From the NCBI RefSeq assembly GCF_020829625.1, contig NZ_JAIVFX010000005.1:310001-374000 (forward strand): DNA of 64,000 nt, written 5' to 3'. The notes under the pieces are model-generated. The model was given only the letters and a program-made list of their open reading frames with translations, made no database searches and had not been told where the DNA came from. Below are positions 17,385 through 26,085 of this stretch, piece after piece (within the stretch, counting starts at the first letter, position 1; every line of letters begins with the position of its first letter). Origin of the DNA: Nostoc sp. XA010. Its GTDB lineage: Bacteria > Cyanobacteriota > Cyanobacteriia > Cyanobacteriales > Nostocaceae. Made by a program: the position numbers and the translations under genes.

Positions 17385-17419
17385 GTAGGTTGGGTTTCAC
17401 TTTGTTCAACCCAACCTAC
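17385..17419. repeat. GTAGGTTGGGTT hairpin repeat
   Basis: A 12-bp perfect inverted repeat (GTAGGTTGGGTT / AACCCAACCTAC) with an 11-base loop. A diverged copy is at about 13182-13215. It sits in the 473-base gap between the NIL gene and the LRR-Roc-COR gene, which otherwise holds only the MITE-like element. Confidence 0.75.
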
Positions 17420-17531
17420 GCTTAGATTTATAAAAACTAATCACAAACATTGGTTTCTGATTTTTATCTCGTGAGAGCCATAAAAAAGCGTTAGTAAACT
17501 CAAAGTGATTTAATTTCACCTGCGTTTGATT

Positions 17532-17798
17532 TTACCAATCACTTGCTTTAGTGTCATCCCAGACTTCCAATTCCAAGTCGCGGAGATAGGTTAACCCACT
17601 CTGAATTTGTGCATCTGTTCCTTGTAATTCAAGGTCAAACCAACCATCACCGACAGCATTGGCTCCCAAAATTGCTGCGGTGATATTCACAGTCAGCCCA
17701 TAGTCAGATACCAGGCGAGAAATTACAGGTTCCTGGTGATAATCTTTGGGAATTCTTAGTCGAATTCGTTTGTTGGTAAGTGTATTGTCAGTAGCCAT
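17532..17798 (-). CDS. Single NIL-domain protein (88 residues)
   Basis: Nearly the whole protein is one NIL domain: RLRIPKDYHQEPVISRLVSD, then YGLTVNITAAIL and DGWFDLELQG, ending with WDDTKASDW. It is closely similar to the domains of the two NIL genes at 11.6-12.6 kb. It lies 149 bases downstream of cysW on the same strand, as a possible last gene of the sulfate permease operon. That position is the best evidence here that these NIL proteins serve sulfur metabolism. The exact ligand is unknown. Confidence 0.83.
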   Translation of the reverse strand: MATDNTLTNKRIRLRIPKDYHQEPVISRLVSDYGLTVNITAAILGANAVGDGWFDLELQGTDAQIQSGLTYLRDLELEVWDDTKASDW

Positions 17799-17947
17799 AT
17801 CTGAATTATTTCAATCCCTGATAGAGATTGGTACAGAACTACTCTTAACCCTAGCGGTAATTTCCTGATAGGTACTAAGTAGATCGTACCATGTCCCATG
17901 ATTTGCTTGTATCCTATTCAAAGGATAACTATAATCTATTGATTTTT

Positions 17948-18823
17948 CTATTCAACATCTTTAATGCGGGTTTTCCGTTCTAAAAGCTCCTTCAGCACTA
18001 AGGTTACTACTGCTAGCAACGCTAACAGTACAGCCGCAGAGAAGGCAGCTTCGGTTTCATATTGTTTGTAAGCGTCTTCTACAAACAGTGGTAAGCTCTG
18101 AGTTTGGTCAGCAATGTTACCAGATACCACCGAAACCGCGCCGAATTCACCCATTGCTCTGGCATTGGTCAAAATTAAACCGTAGAGTAAGCCCCAACGG
18201 ATACTGGGTAAGGTGACGCGCCAAAATATTTGCCAATCTTCCGCACCTAAAGTTCTAGCAGCTTCTTCTTGATCCTTACCAAATTCCTCTAAAACAGGAA
18301 TTACTTCCCGCGCCACAAAGGGCATACTCACGAAGGCTGTAGCCAGCACCATCCCTGGAAAGGCAAAGATTATCTTGATATCATGAGCCTGAAGCCAAGG
18401 GCCAAACCACCCATTACGTCCGTAAAGTAGCACAATCATCAATCCTGCGACTACGGGCGAAATGGAAAACGGCAGGTCAATAATGCTCAAAACTACGGCG
18501 CGTCCGGGAAATTTATGACGAGCGATCGCCCAAGCTGCACATAAACCAAATACCGTATTTAAAGGTAGAGAAATCACAGCCAGCAATAGCGTCAGCCAAG
18601 CTGCATGGAGAAAAGCTGGCCGCGTCAGGTTAGATAGAAACGGCCCAACTCCTTTGCTGAAGGCTTGGACAAAAACGTTAATTGCCGGGATGTATTGAAC
18701 TAGGGCTAAATAGGCGATCGCTATACCAATTAAAAGTATTGGTACCCAACTCTTCTGCTCTTTAGGCTTGGCTATATCGGTATCAGATGCAGATGAGTGA
18801 AAACTTGGCTTATCTACTGTCAT
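17948..18823 (-). CDS. cysW: Sulfate/thiosulfate ABC transporter permease CysW
   Basis: 291 residues, six membrane helices, with the ABC-permease coupling motif [20 protein letters not shown] (about 200-219) and the sulfate-permease block [16 protein letters not shown]. Its ATG overlaps the end of cysT by 14 bases, as expected for two subunits made in equal amounts. With CysT it forms the plasma-membrane channel for sulfate brought by SbpA. No cysA ATPase gene lies in the window, so the ATPase must be encoded elsewhere. Confidence 0.95.
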   Translation of the reverse strand: MTVDKPSFHSSASDTDIAKPKEQKSWVPILLIGIAIAYLALVQYIPAINVFVQAFSKGVGPFLSNLTRPAFLHAAWLTLLLAVISLPLNTVFGLCAAWAIARHKFPGRAVVLSIIDLPFSISPVVAGLMIVLLYGRNGWFGPWLQAHDIKIIFAFPGMVLATAFVSMPFVAREVIPVLEEFGKDQEEAARTLGAEDWQIFWRVTLPSIRWGLLYGLILTNARAMGEFGAVSVVSGNIADQTQSLPLFVEDAYKQYETEAAFSAAVLLALLAVVTLVLKELLERKTRIKDVE

Positions 18824-19670
18824 ATCGCCTTGCCCATGCTTGTAAGAAATTAATTGCCAATAGTAGTACTAATGAAATGGATAGTAAAACTATGCCAATT
18901 ACTGTTGCACCAGAATAGTCATATTGCTCTAATCGCTGGAAAATCAGCACAGGTGCGATTAAATCTTGATAAGGCGTATTGGAAGAGATAATCACAGTCG
19001 AACCATATTCCCCAACTGCACGGGAGAAACCCAAGGCAACCCCAGTTAAAATTGTCGGAAATAAAGGTGGCAAAATCACTTTCCAAAACGTCTGCCATTG
19101 AGAAGCACCCAAACACCAGGCAGCTTCTTCAATTTCACGTTCCATTTCTTGAAGCACGGGTTGCACAGTTCTCACGATAAAAGGTAGTGAGATAAATATC
19201 ATTGCTACTGCTACTCCCGTGCGGGTAAAAGATACCTTAATTCCCAGTGGAGCTAGTAGTGAACCTATCCAGCCATTATCACTGTAAACCGTTGCCAGTG
19301 TTAACCCTGCTACCGATGTTGGTAGTGCAAAGGGTAAATCCACTGTGGCGTCAATCAAACGCTTGAAGGGAAAGTCGTAGCGAACTAGAACCCAAGCAAT
19401 CAGAGTACCAAATACGCCATTGAGCAAGGCAGCAAAGATTGCCGTAACAAAAGTGACATTATAAGTGGCTAATGCTACATCGCTGGTTGCGATCGCCCAA
19501 AATCTCGCCGGAGGTTCCGTACTTGCTTTCAGGAACATGGCAATGATAGGGATAAACAACATCACTGTCAGATATCCTATGGTGATTCGCCAAGTCCAAG
19601 GAACCCGCCCCAATTTCTTCCAGAACGGTGTTTTGCGTTCAACTTTCAGAGACGGAGATACAGTTGTCAT
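18810..19670 (-). CDS. cysT: Sulfate/thiosulfate ABC transporter permease CysT
   Basis: About 286 residues with six membrane helices, the coupling motif [20 protein letters not shown] and the block [15 protein letters not shown] typical of CysT/CysU. The frame opens at a TTG (19676); ATG 19670 two codons later is preferred. It follows sbpA by about 210 bases, a gap filled by a dispersed palindromic repeat, and overlaps cysW. Pathway: sulfate uptake for cysteine synthesis. Confidence 0.94.
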   Translation of the reverse strand: MTTVSPSLKVERKTPFWKKLGRVPWTWRITIGYLTVMLFIPIIAMFLKASTEPPARFWAIATSDVALATYNVTFVTAIFAALLNGVFGTLIAWVLVRYDFPFKRLIDATVDLPFALPTSVAGLTLATVYSDNGWIGSLLAPLGIKVSFTRTGVAVAMIFISLPFIVRTVQPVLQEMEREIEEAAWCLGASQWQTFWKVILPPLFPTILTGVALGFSRAVGEYGSTVIISSNTPYQDLIAPVLIFQRLEQYDYSGATVIGIVLLSISLVLLLAINFLQAWARRYDSR

Positions 19671-19760
19671 AGTCAAAAATTCAAAATCTAAAAATCACAA
19701 GAAGTTTTGGCGTTGCTGATTGGGATATGACAAATAATTTTGCGTCATTTTAAAATCTTT

Positions 19761-19820
19761 GTAGAGACGTTGCATTGCAACGTCTCTACATCCACATTCA
19801 TCCCTCGATTTAGCAACGCC
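19761..19820. repeat. Dispersed palindromic repeat, second copy
   Basis: A 29-base palindrome with 14-bp perfect arms (GTAGAGACGTTGCA) around one base is at 19761-19789. It is followed by a tail (CATTCATCCCTCGATTTAGC) also found after the copy at positions 1-25. It lies between sbpA and cysT and could attenuate transcription into the permease genes. Confidence 0.8.
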
Positions 19821-19883
19821 AAAGTTTTTTGTCAGTAGTCGGTCGTTTTTTTCTACTGACACCAACCATTGACTAATGACTAA

Positions 19884-21029
19884 TTACTTTTTCTTGGCTT
19901 GAATCTGGTCAAAAATCGCTCCCTCTGCGAAGAACTTCTTATTGATTCCATCCCAACCGCCGAAGTCTGCAACTGTACCCAAAGTTTTTACCTTAGGAAA
20001 TTTGTCTGCAACTTCTTTACTTAGGCTCAAAGTATCATCTGCCGGTCGGAATCCCAATTTTGCAAACTCCTGTTGAGCCTCTGGAGTATATAGATATTTG
20101 ACAAAACCTTCGGCAACTTCACGCGTACCGTGCTTATCAACATTTTTATCTACCACTGCGATGGGATTATCGATAGATATATTGACATCAGGGATAATCG
20201 CAGTCAATTTTTCACCCTTTTGTTCTGCCAATATAATCTCATTTTCATAGTTAATCAGGGCATCACCTTGACCCTGTTTGAAAAAGGCATCAGTAGCTTC
20301 ACGGGCATCTTTCGTCAGCAAGGGTACATTGCCGTACACTTTGGTTACAAACTCAGTCGCTTTAGCATCATCTCCACCAGTTTTAATCACTGAATTCCAA
20401 AGAGCTAAGAAATTCCAGCGAGCAACTCCTGATGTTTTCGGATCAGCAGTAATTAGTTTGATACCTTCTTTAGATAAATCTTCCCAAGTTTTGATGTTTT
20501 TAGGATTTCCTGGACGAGTGACTAATGCTGCTACTGATTTGGAGACAATACCATTATTAGGAACTTCTTTTTCCCATCCTGATTGAATTAATCCAGCCTT
20601 CTCAATCTTTGAGGTGTCTCCAGCTAGTGCCAAGTGAACAACATCTGCTTCCAAACCATCGATAACGGCGCGAGTTTGGGAACCAGAACCGCCATAGCTT
20701 TGCTTAAACACGACAGTTTGGTTATGATCTTTCTTCCACTGTTCTACAAATTTAGGAATAATTGCTTCGTGAGCCGCTTTGGTAACTGCAAAGGAAACTA
20801 GAGTTAGTTCAACATTATCTTTGCTTGCAGCCACAGGAATAGCACTAGGGGTTTCAGAGGAAGAATTGCTCCCAGATCCTCCACCAGAACAGGCAGCAAG
20901 CGCCACACTCAATACAGTCCCTACCAAAAAGAGTGATACAAAGCCTTTGAGCGAATTTAGTCTGAACCGATACGTTCTATGTTCAGCTATCGCTTGTAAT
21001 CTTTTCAGTGGGCGTTGCCACAAACTCAT
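19884..21029 (-). CDS. sbpA: Periplasmic sulfate-binding protein (lipoprotein)
   Basis: 381 residues. A charged N-terminal stretch leads to a signal helix and the lipobox LAAC (about residues 44-47), so the protein is probably lipid-anchored to the outer face of the plasma membrane. The sulfate-binding-protein blocks are present: VVFKQSYGGSGSQTRAVIDG, ADVVHLALAGDT, TSGVARWNFLALW and GQGDALINYENE. The start is supported by GGAGGAAAT just upstream. It heads the sbpA-cysT-cysW-NIL gene run; induction by sulfur limitation is expected from the family, but no operator is recognised. Confidence 0.95.
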   Translation of the reverse strand: MSLWQRPLKRLQAIAEHRTYRFRLNSLKGFVSLFLVGTVLSVALAACSGGGSGSNSSSETPSAIPVAASKDNVELTLVSFAVTKAAHEAIIPKFVEQWKKDHNQTVVFKQSYGGSGSQTRAVIDGLEADVVHLALAGDTSKIEKAGLIQSGWEKEVPNNGIVSKSVAALVTRPGNPKNIKTWEDLSKEGIKLITADPKTSGVARWNFLALWNSVIKTGGDDAKATEFVTKVYGNVPLLTKDAREATDAFFKQGQGDALINYENEIILAEQKGEKLTAIIPDVNISIDNPIAVVDKNVDKHGTREVAEGFVKYLYTPEAQQEFAKLGFRPADDTLSLSKEVADKFPKVKTLGTVADFGGWDGINKKFFAEGAIFDQIQAKKK

Positions 21030-21499
21030 TCTATTTCCTCCGCTAAATCTACAAATAATTGATGGGAATACAGTTATATAGTGTTTATCATACTGGATAA
21101 TTCCATGTATCTAGTTGCAAACACCAACAAAGCTCACATTCTTTATCAAGAATATGGTGATTTTAGCAGTTTTGTGAAAAATTACAATGTTTTTACTTTC
21201 AACTATCAAATTGTCATTACAATTGTCTATCTAGTGTATCAAGCAACTTGCTACGGGATTAGCTAATTTTTGAGGACAGTCTATCGGCTTCGCTCAACGC
21301 AGTGCAACAAAATAAAGTAGTTGAGTGCAATAAAGAGTAATAAATATAAGCTGCAACCAGATATTGCTGAATCTGAGGGCAACCCGCGCTCCGATGTCAC
21401 AACTCAGATAGGATTACTATAGTTGTAAATTGCTCAATATAAAAAACAAAACCCATCTAGAAATTATCTAAATGGGAAAAATTGAACGACTACTTATTA
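21030..21499. other. Intergenic region upstream of sbpA
   Basis: AT-rich. Near 21390-21422 there is a CACAACTCAGATAGGATTAC segment ending in CTATAG that matches one end of the MITE-like element at 17127-17239. A 61-codon plus-strand frame at 21081-21266 has no family resemblance and is not called. The sbpA promoter must lie at the left of this stretch. Confidence 0.5.
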
Positions 21500-22279
21500 T
21501 TAACTGGATGCATATTTCAGGGGTAGTCCATCCTGAAAAACAAGTAATTCTCCGGGTTGTATTTGTGTCCAAACTTCGTTGTCAGTCAGAGGTGTGGTGG
21601 CAATGACAGCAACGCGATCGCGTTCTGTAGTCACCTCCCGAAAATCTACGGTCATGTCTTGGTCAATTAAATGGGCAGCTGCAAAGGGCGCTTGGCGGAC
21701 AATGTAGCTGAGGTTGGTTGAACAATAAGCAAAAAAGTGGACTCCATCTGACAATAAGTAATTAAATATACCAACGTTTGCAATTACAGCAGTAATTTCT
21801 TGCAGCACAGGGTACAGTTCCTTTATGTCAGGCTTACCCTGAGGAAAGCGCGATCGCAATGTTTCTAGCATCATACAGAATGCTTTTTCACTATCTGTAT
21901 CACCTACAGCTTGATAAAAGCCCAAATTTTCTGGGTCAAAATCTGGCAAATTACCATTGTGGGCAAACACCCAATACTGACCCCACAATTCTCTGCGGAA
22001 AGGATGGCAGTTGTGTAAGGCAACTTCACCCTGAGTGGCTTTACGGATATGGGCAATGACATGGGTTGAGTGGATGGGATAACTCCGCACAAACTCTGCT
22101 ACAGGAGAAGCAACAGAAGGTTGGGCATCTAAAAACATCCGACATCCCTTTCCTTCAAAGAAAGCAATGCCCCAACCATCGCTATGGTGATCCGTTTTTC
22201 CTCCCCGTGCAGAAAACCCTTCAAAAGAAAAGCAAATATCCGTTGGAACATTGCAATTCATTCCGAGCAATTGACACAT
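21500..22279 (-). CDS. Class II glutamine amidotransferase (YafJ/DUF3700-like)
   Basis: 259 residues from ATG 22279. The frame opens six codons earlier, but starting at MCQLLGMNC puts the catalytic cysteine at position 2, as Ntn-type amidotransferases need. Other motifs: GWGIAFFEGKG, HIRKATQGEV, HNCHPF, FAHNGNLPDF and GDTDSEKAF. It is a stand-alone glutaminase domain, of the family of YafJ/EgtC-like proteins; the acceptor substrate is unknown. No partner gene is adjacent. It is followed upstream by repeat DNA. Confidence 0.88.
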   Translation of the reverse strand: MCQLLGMNCNVPTDICFSFEGFSARGGKTDHHSDGWGIAFFEGKGCRMFLDAQPSVASPVAEFVRSYPIHSTHVIAHIRKATQGEVALHNCHPFRRELWGQYWVFAHNGNLPDFDPENLGFYQAVGDTDSEKAFCMMLETLRSRFPQGKPDIKELYPVLQEITAVIANVGIFNYLLSDGVHFFAYCSTNLSYIVRQAPFAAAHLIDQDMTVDFREVTTERDRVAVIATTPLTDNEVWTQIQPGELLVFQDGLPLKYASS

Positions 22280-22393
22280 GGATGTTGTCGCTCTCAATTT
22301 TTGATTACGGCCTCAGGATCAAGATACTTCAGAATGCTGCCTTGATTCTGGAGCGATCGCTTCAATCTTAGACTTTTTCAGTTAAGTCTGTCT

Positions 22394-22737
22394 AGCAAAT
22401 GGAGTCGCCTAGGGACTTCCAAGAAAAAAATACCCATCGCTTTGGTGAGCAGGGGGAGCAGGGGGAGCAGGGGAGCAGGGGAAGCAGGGGAGGAAGAATC
22501 TAACGATCGTCTTCGCTCCCTAAATTGAATAATTTAATTTCTGGAAGTCGCCAAACAAGCAAATGGAGTTACCAAACAAGCAAATGGAGTTACCAAACAA
22601 GCAAATGGAGTTACCAAACAAGCAAATGGAGTTGCCAAACAAGCAAATGGAGTCGCCAAACAAGCAAATGGAGTCGCTAAACAAGCAAATGGAGTTGCCA
22701 AACAAGCAAATGGAGTCGCCTAATAAGCAAATGCGCT
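22394..22737. repeat. 21-bp tandem repeat array and associated short repeats
   Basis: Between about 22550 and 22735 a 21-bp unit (GCAAATGGAGTTACCAAACAA and close variants) is repeated eight times plus a partial ninth. An isolated copy lies at 22394. Between them are a GGGACTTCCAAG spacer (22418) also found near 24620, and a GGGGAGCAG tract (22444-22492). Because the unit is a multiple of three, both strands stay open (MELPNKQ on plus, SICLFGN on minus), but I see no sign of a real gene. Confidence 0.85.
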
Positions 22738-22784
22738 TTCTTAACTAATTACGAATTACGTTAGCGTAGCCGATTACGAATTAC

Positions 22785-23303
22785 TTAAGGCATTTGCTGT
22801 AAATATTGCTCATAGCCTAATTCTTCTAGTTTTGCTTGCTTTGCAATTACTGATTCACATAAAGTTTTGCGATATTGCTGCACTCTTTCTAGCAATTCTG
22901 GTTGATGAGTTGCGAGGATTTGTACTGCTAGAAGTCCGGCATTTTTGGCATTACCGATCGCCACTGTTGCCACAGGAATACCCCCAGGCATTTGTAAAAT
23001 AGAATACAAAGAATCAATACCCTGTAAGTTACGGGTAGGTACAGGAACACCAATAACAGGAAGTGGAGTTAAAGACGCTACCATTCCCGGCAGATGTGCG
23101 GCACCACCGGCACCAGCAATAATTACCTTAATACCGCGTTGGTGTGCAAATTGAGCATATTGCACCATGCGTTCTGGGGTACGATGAGCAGAAACGATCG
23201 CCACTTCGTTTTCAATGCCAAATTCTTCACAAACTGCGATCGCGTCTTTCATGGTGGGCAAATCAGAATCGCTGCCCATGATAATACCAACTAAGGGAGT
23301 CAT
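22785..23303 (-). CDS. purE: N5-carboxyaminoimidazole ribonucleotide mutase PurE
   Basis: Catalyses the step N5-CAIR to CAIR in purine synthesis. The 172-residue protein has the PurE class I signature: [16 protein letters not shown] at the N-terminus, SAHRTPERM (about 40-48), [12 protein letters not shown] and [15 protein letters not shown]. Its start is ATG 23303. purK is not adjacent. It is divergent from nagA across a 92-base gap containing a TTTTGGA heptamer repeat. The C-terminal tail [13 protein letters not shown] is longer than in E. coli PurE, as is usual in cyanobacteria. Confidence 0.96.
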   Translation of the reverse strand: MTPLVGIIMGSDSDLPTMKDAIAVCEEFGIENEVAIVSAHRTPERMVQYAQFAHQRGIKVIIAGAGGAAHLPGMVASLTPLPVIGVPVPTRNLQGIDSLYSILQMPGGIPVATVAIGNAKNAGLLAVQILATHQPELLERVQQYRKTLCESVIAKQAKLEELGYEQYLQQMP

Positions 23304-23395
23304 AGAATTTTGGATTTTGGACTTTGGATTTTGGATTAATTGCCGATTGTTCCATCTAAAATCGGGTCAGGTTTAATTATTCCCTAGCCAGTGTG

Positions 23396-24616
23396 ATGAC
23401 CCAAGCAACACAAAATCCTGTAGATATTATCAATGCTAGAGTGCCTGGTTACAAAGATTTGCAGATGCTCTTGGTTAACCAAGAGGGCATAATTGAGCAA
23501 ATCTTACCAATGGGTACAGTAGGGATGCACAGATGTGTGTCCCTACTAGATGTAGCAGGTGACTGGATTTCTTTAGGCGGAGTTGATTTGCAAATTAACG
23601 GTGCGTTGGGTTTGGCATTTCCCGAATTGACGCCTGAAAATGCTCACATACTTCAGAAAATCTCACGATTTTTGTGGGATGTTGGGGTAGATGGATTTTT
23701 ACCAACACTTGTAACAACTTCAGTCGAAAATATTCAGCGATCGCTTGCTATTATTGCTGAGGTTATCTCCACTCAAAAAGCTGGTGCCAAGATTCTGGGA
23801 GTACATCTAGAAGGGCCATTTTTGAATTTTCAAAAGCGCGGCGCACACCCAGCAGAGTACTTGTTACCCTTAACAATTGATCAGGTAAAGCGGGTTCTGG
23901 GTAATTATGCTCATGTTGTAAAAATCATCACCTTAGCACCGGAGTTAGATCCCACTGGTAAAGTAATTCCATATTTGCGTTCTCTGGGGATTATTGTTAG
24001 TTTAGGGCATTCTCAAGCAACAGCGACCCAAGCGCAACATGCCTTTGAGGAAGGTGCAACGATGGTAACTCATGCTTTCAACGCCATGCCACCATTACAT
24101 CACCGCGAACCAGGATTATTAGGGGCAGCAATTACTCATCCTAATGTAATGTGTGGTTTTATTGCTGATGGTGAACACGTTTCGCCCACGATGCTGCAAA
24201 TTTTACTTCGCGCTAGCTATCACGAAAAAGGGCTGTTCCTCGTCAGTGATGCCCTTTCACCTCTGGGGCTACCCGATGGCGTGTATCCTTGGGATACTCG
24301 GCAAATTGAAGTTCAAAACGGTACTGCACGACTGCCAGATGGCACTTTATCGGGGACGACTTTACCTTTATTGGTGGGAGTGCAGAATTTGGTGAAGTGG
24401 GGAATTTGTGACGTAGAAAGTGCAATTTTACTAGCTACTAATGCACCTAGAAAAGCGATTGGTTTACCAGGAATTGCCAATAGTCAACCCGCTAATTTAT
24501 TACGCTGGCATTGGGATGAGACTACAAAAGAATTAACTTGGCAACGTGTTCTTACCGCAGAGATGGTGAAGAAAGCAGGAAGTTGGAATTTATCTGTTGC
24601 TCTCAACCCCATCTAA
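23396..24616 (+). CDS. nagA: N-acetylglucosamine-6-phosphate deacetylase
   Basis: 406 residues of the amidohydrolase superfamily; removes acetate from GlcNAc-6-phosphate in amino-sugar recycling. Seen are GGVDLQINGALG, the metal-site Glu in HLEGPFLN (about 143-150), SLGHSQATATQA, the HAFNAMPPLHHR block and VSDALSPLG with the catalytic Asp. The metal-binding His-x-His of other amidohydrolases (here DLQINGA) is replaced, as in other NagA proteins. The start is ATG 23396, with a GTG one codon earlier. No nagB or other amino-sugar gene is adjacent. Confidence 0.93.
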   Translation: MTQATQNPVDIINARVPGYKDLQMLLVNQEGIIEQILPMGTVGMHRCVSLLDVAGDWISLGGVDLQINGALGLAFPELTPENAHILQKISRFLWDVGVDGFLPTLVTTSVENIQRSLAIIAEVISTQKAGAKILGVHLEGPFLNFQKRGAHPAEYLLPLTIDQVKRVLGNYAHVVKIITLAPELDPTGKVIPYLRSLGIIVSLGHSQATATQAQHAFEEGATMVTHAFNAMPPLHHREPGLLGAAITHPNVMCGFIADGEHVSPTMLQILLRASYHEKGLFLVSDALSPLGLPDGVYPWDTRQIEVQNGTARLPDGTLSGTTLPLLVGVQNLVKWGICDVESAILLATNAPRKAIGLPGIANSQPANLLRWHWDETTKELTWQRVLTAEMVKKAGSWNLSVALNPI

Positions 24617-24619
24617 TGG

Positions 24620-24762
24620 AACTTCCAAATAAAAAAATACCCCATCGCTTTTAAGGCAAGGGGGCAGGGGGCAGGGAGCAGGGAGAAGAAGACTTGGAGA
24701 CAAGGGGAAAACTTGTTGCAAGTTCTCACCTCTTGCCCCCTTTTCTCCTCTGCTTCTTCATT
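24620..24762. repeat. Short-repeat spacer with GGAACTTCCAAAT box
   Basis: Starts with an ACTTCCAA..AAAAAATACCC box also present at 22418 and, in the other orientation, near 8387-8400. A GGGGGCAGGGAGCAGG tract and a complementary TTGCCCCC / CTCCTCTGCTTC tract follow. It separates the convergent nagA and site-2 protease genes. Confidence 0.7.
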
Positions 24763-24765
24763 GAA

Positions 24766-25890
24766 CTATGCAGGATTAGGTTGGGTTCGGCTTTGAAGTA
24801 GCTGGATAATAGCAGCTTTTTCTAAGATTCCAACTAGGACACCATTCTTACGAATCACGGGAAGCACAGATAGCTTTTGTTGTTCGAGTACCTGCATGAC
24901 TTCTAGCAGAGGTTGATCGGATTGAACTGTGGTAGATTCGGTAATTGGTCGCATGACTTCTTTTACTTGAGTTTCTGACCACAGTGCTGTTGGGATGGTT
25001 CGTAAATTATCAACTGCGATCGCACCTACTAATTGTCCATCATCATCAGTTACTAAGAACCGATGCCAGTTTTGCCCACTTATGACTCGCTCATCGGCAA
25101 ACTCTCTCAGAGTAAGATTAGCAGATACAATCGGGCTATCATGAGTTACAGCATCTTCGGCTGTCAAACCTGTGAGTTTTTCTTGCACTCTGGCAAATTG
25201 AGCCGAATTACCAGCATTTTGCAATAAGAAGAAGCCAACTAACAAATTCCAGAAGTTACCGGCATTGCCAAATAATACTAGGGGAAGTACACCTGAAAGA
25301 ATTGCTACCCAACCAAAGATTTGCCCAACTCGACTAGCAAAGGTCACACCTTTATAAGGATTGCCTGTAATTTTCCAAACAAGAGCTTTCAGTATATTTC
25401 CGCCATCTAAAGGCAAGCCAGGAATCAGGTTAAACAGGGCTAATGCCAAGTTAACAGAAGCTAAAACACCAAGAATTGCTGCTAACGGCCCTGATGCAGT
25501 TGTAGTAATACCAATAGCTGTAACGATACCGCACAGTAGGAAACTAACTAAGGGTCCGGCGATCGCTACCCAAAAAGCTTCACCTGGGGTTTTTGACTCT
25601 TTTTCTAAGCTAGCTAAACCGCCAAATATAAACAGCGTGATAGATTTGACATCAATTCCCTGACGAATCGCAACAAAACTGTGGCCTAATTCATGGGCGA
25701 CGACAGAGGCAAATAACATCAGCGCTGTGATCAATCCCAGTAGCAAAGCTAATCCCGCAGACAATTGGGGAAATTGTGCGCCCAGTCCACTGCTATAGCT
25801 CCAAGTTACTAAACCCAGAACTAAAAACCATGACGGATGGATATAGAAGGGAATTCCGAAGAGATTACCAACGCGAATTGTGCCATTCAT
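24766..25890 (-). CDS. Site-2 protease-type zinc metalloprotease with two CBS domains
   Basis: About 374 residues from ATG 25890, which has an AGGTGA site (the frame extends to 25941). The protein has six or so membrane helices, the zinc motif HELGH (about residue 70) and the second motif GLPLDGGNILKAL. A pair of CBS domains follows (about 235-365: LTAEDAVTHDSPIVSAN and VKEVMRPITESTTVQSD). It matches the class III S2P group, in which regulated intramembrane cleavage may respond to a ligand bound by the CBS pair. The substrate is unknown. It lies convergent with nagA. Confidence 0.92.
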   Translation of the reverse strand: MNGTIRVGNLFGIPFYIHPSWFLVLGLVTWSYSSGLGAQFPQLSAGLALLLGLITALMLFASVVAHELGHSFVAIRQGIDVKSITLFIFGGLASLEKESKTPGEAFWVAIAGPLVSFLLCGIVTAIGITTTASGPLAAILGVLASVNLALALFNLIPGLPLDGGNILKALVWKITGNPYKGVTFASRVGQIFGWVAILSGVLPLVLFGNAGNFWNLLVGFFLLQNAGNSAQFARVQEKLTGLTAEDAVTHDSPIVSANLTLREFADERVISGQNWHRFLVTDDDGQLVGAIAVDNLRTIPTALWSETQVKEVMRPITESTTVQSDQPLLEVMQVLEQQKLSVLPVIRKNGVLVGILEKAAIIQLLQSRTQPNPA

Positions 25891-26085
25891 GTCATTCACC
25901 TTTGATTTCAGCTTCGAGAAGTTTGCTTTCTTCCTTCTCAATGTCTTTAGTGTAACGAAAGGTTAAGAGATTTTAATCTTGATGGCGGTAGTGGTGTCCG
26001 TCTGTAAAGGTGCGGTTATTGGCAATGAGGAGCTATTTCTCCTTTGCTCCCCCTGCCTCTCCTTAAAAAGGGCTTAGGCATCCAG

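Noticed and set aside
21081..21266. 61-codon plus-strand frame upstream of sbpA
   Set aside because: AT-rich sequence without ribosome binding site or family resemblance; it overlaps the expected sbpA promoter.
22550..22735. Regularly spaced repeats suggesting a CRISPR array
   Set aside because: The units abut without unique spacers and carry no palindromic repeat; no cas gene is near. It is a simple tandem repeat.
22520..22748. Open frames on both strands of the 21-bp array (MELPNKQ and SICLFGN repeats)
   Set aside because: They arise because the unit is a multiple of three without stops; there is no ribosome binding site or complex sequence.
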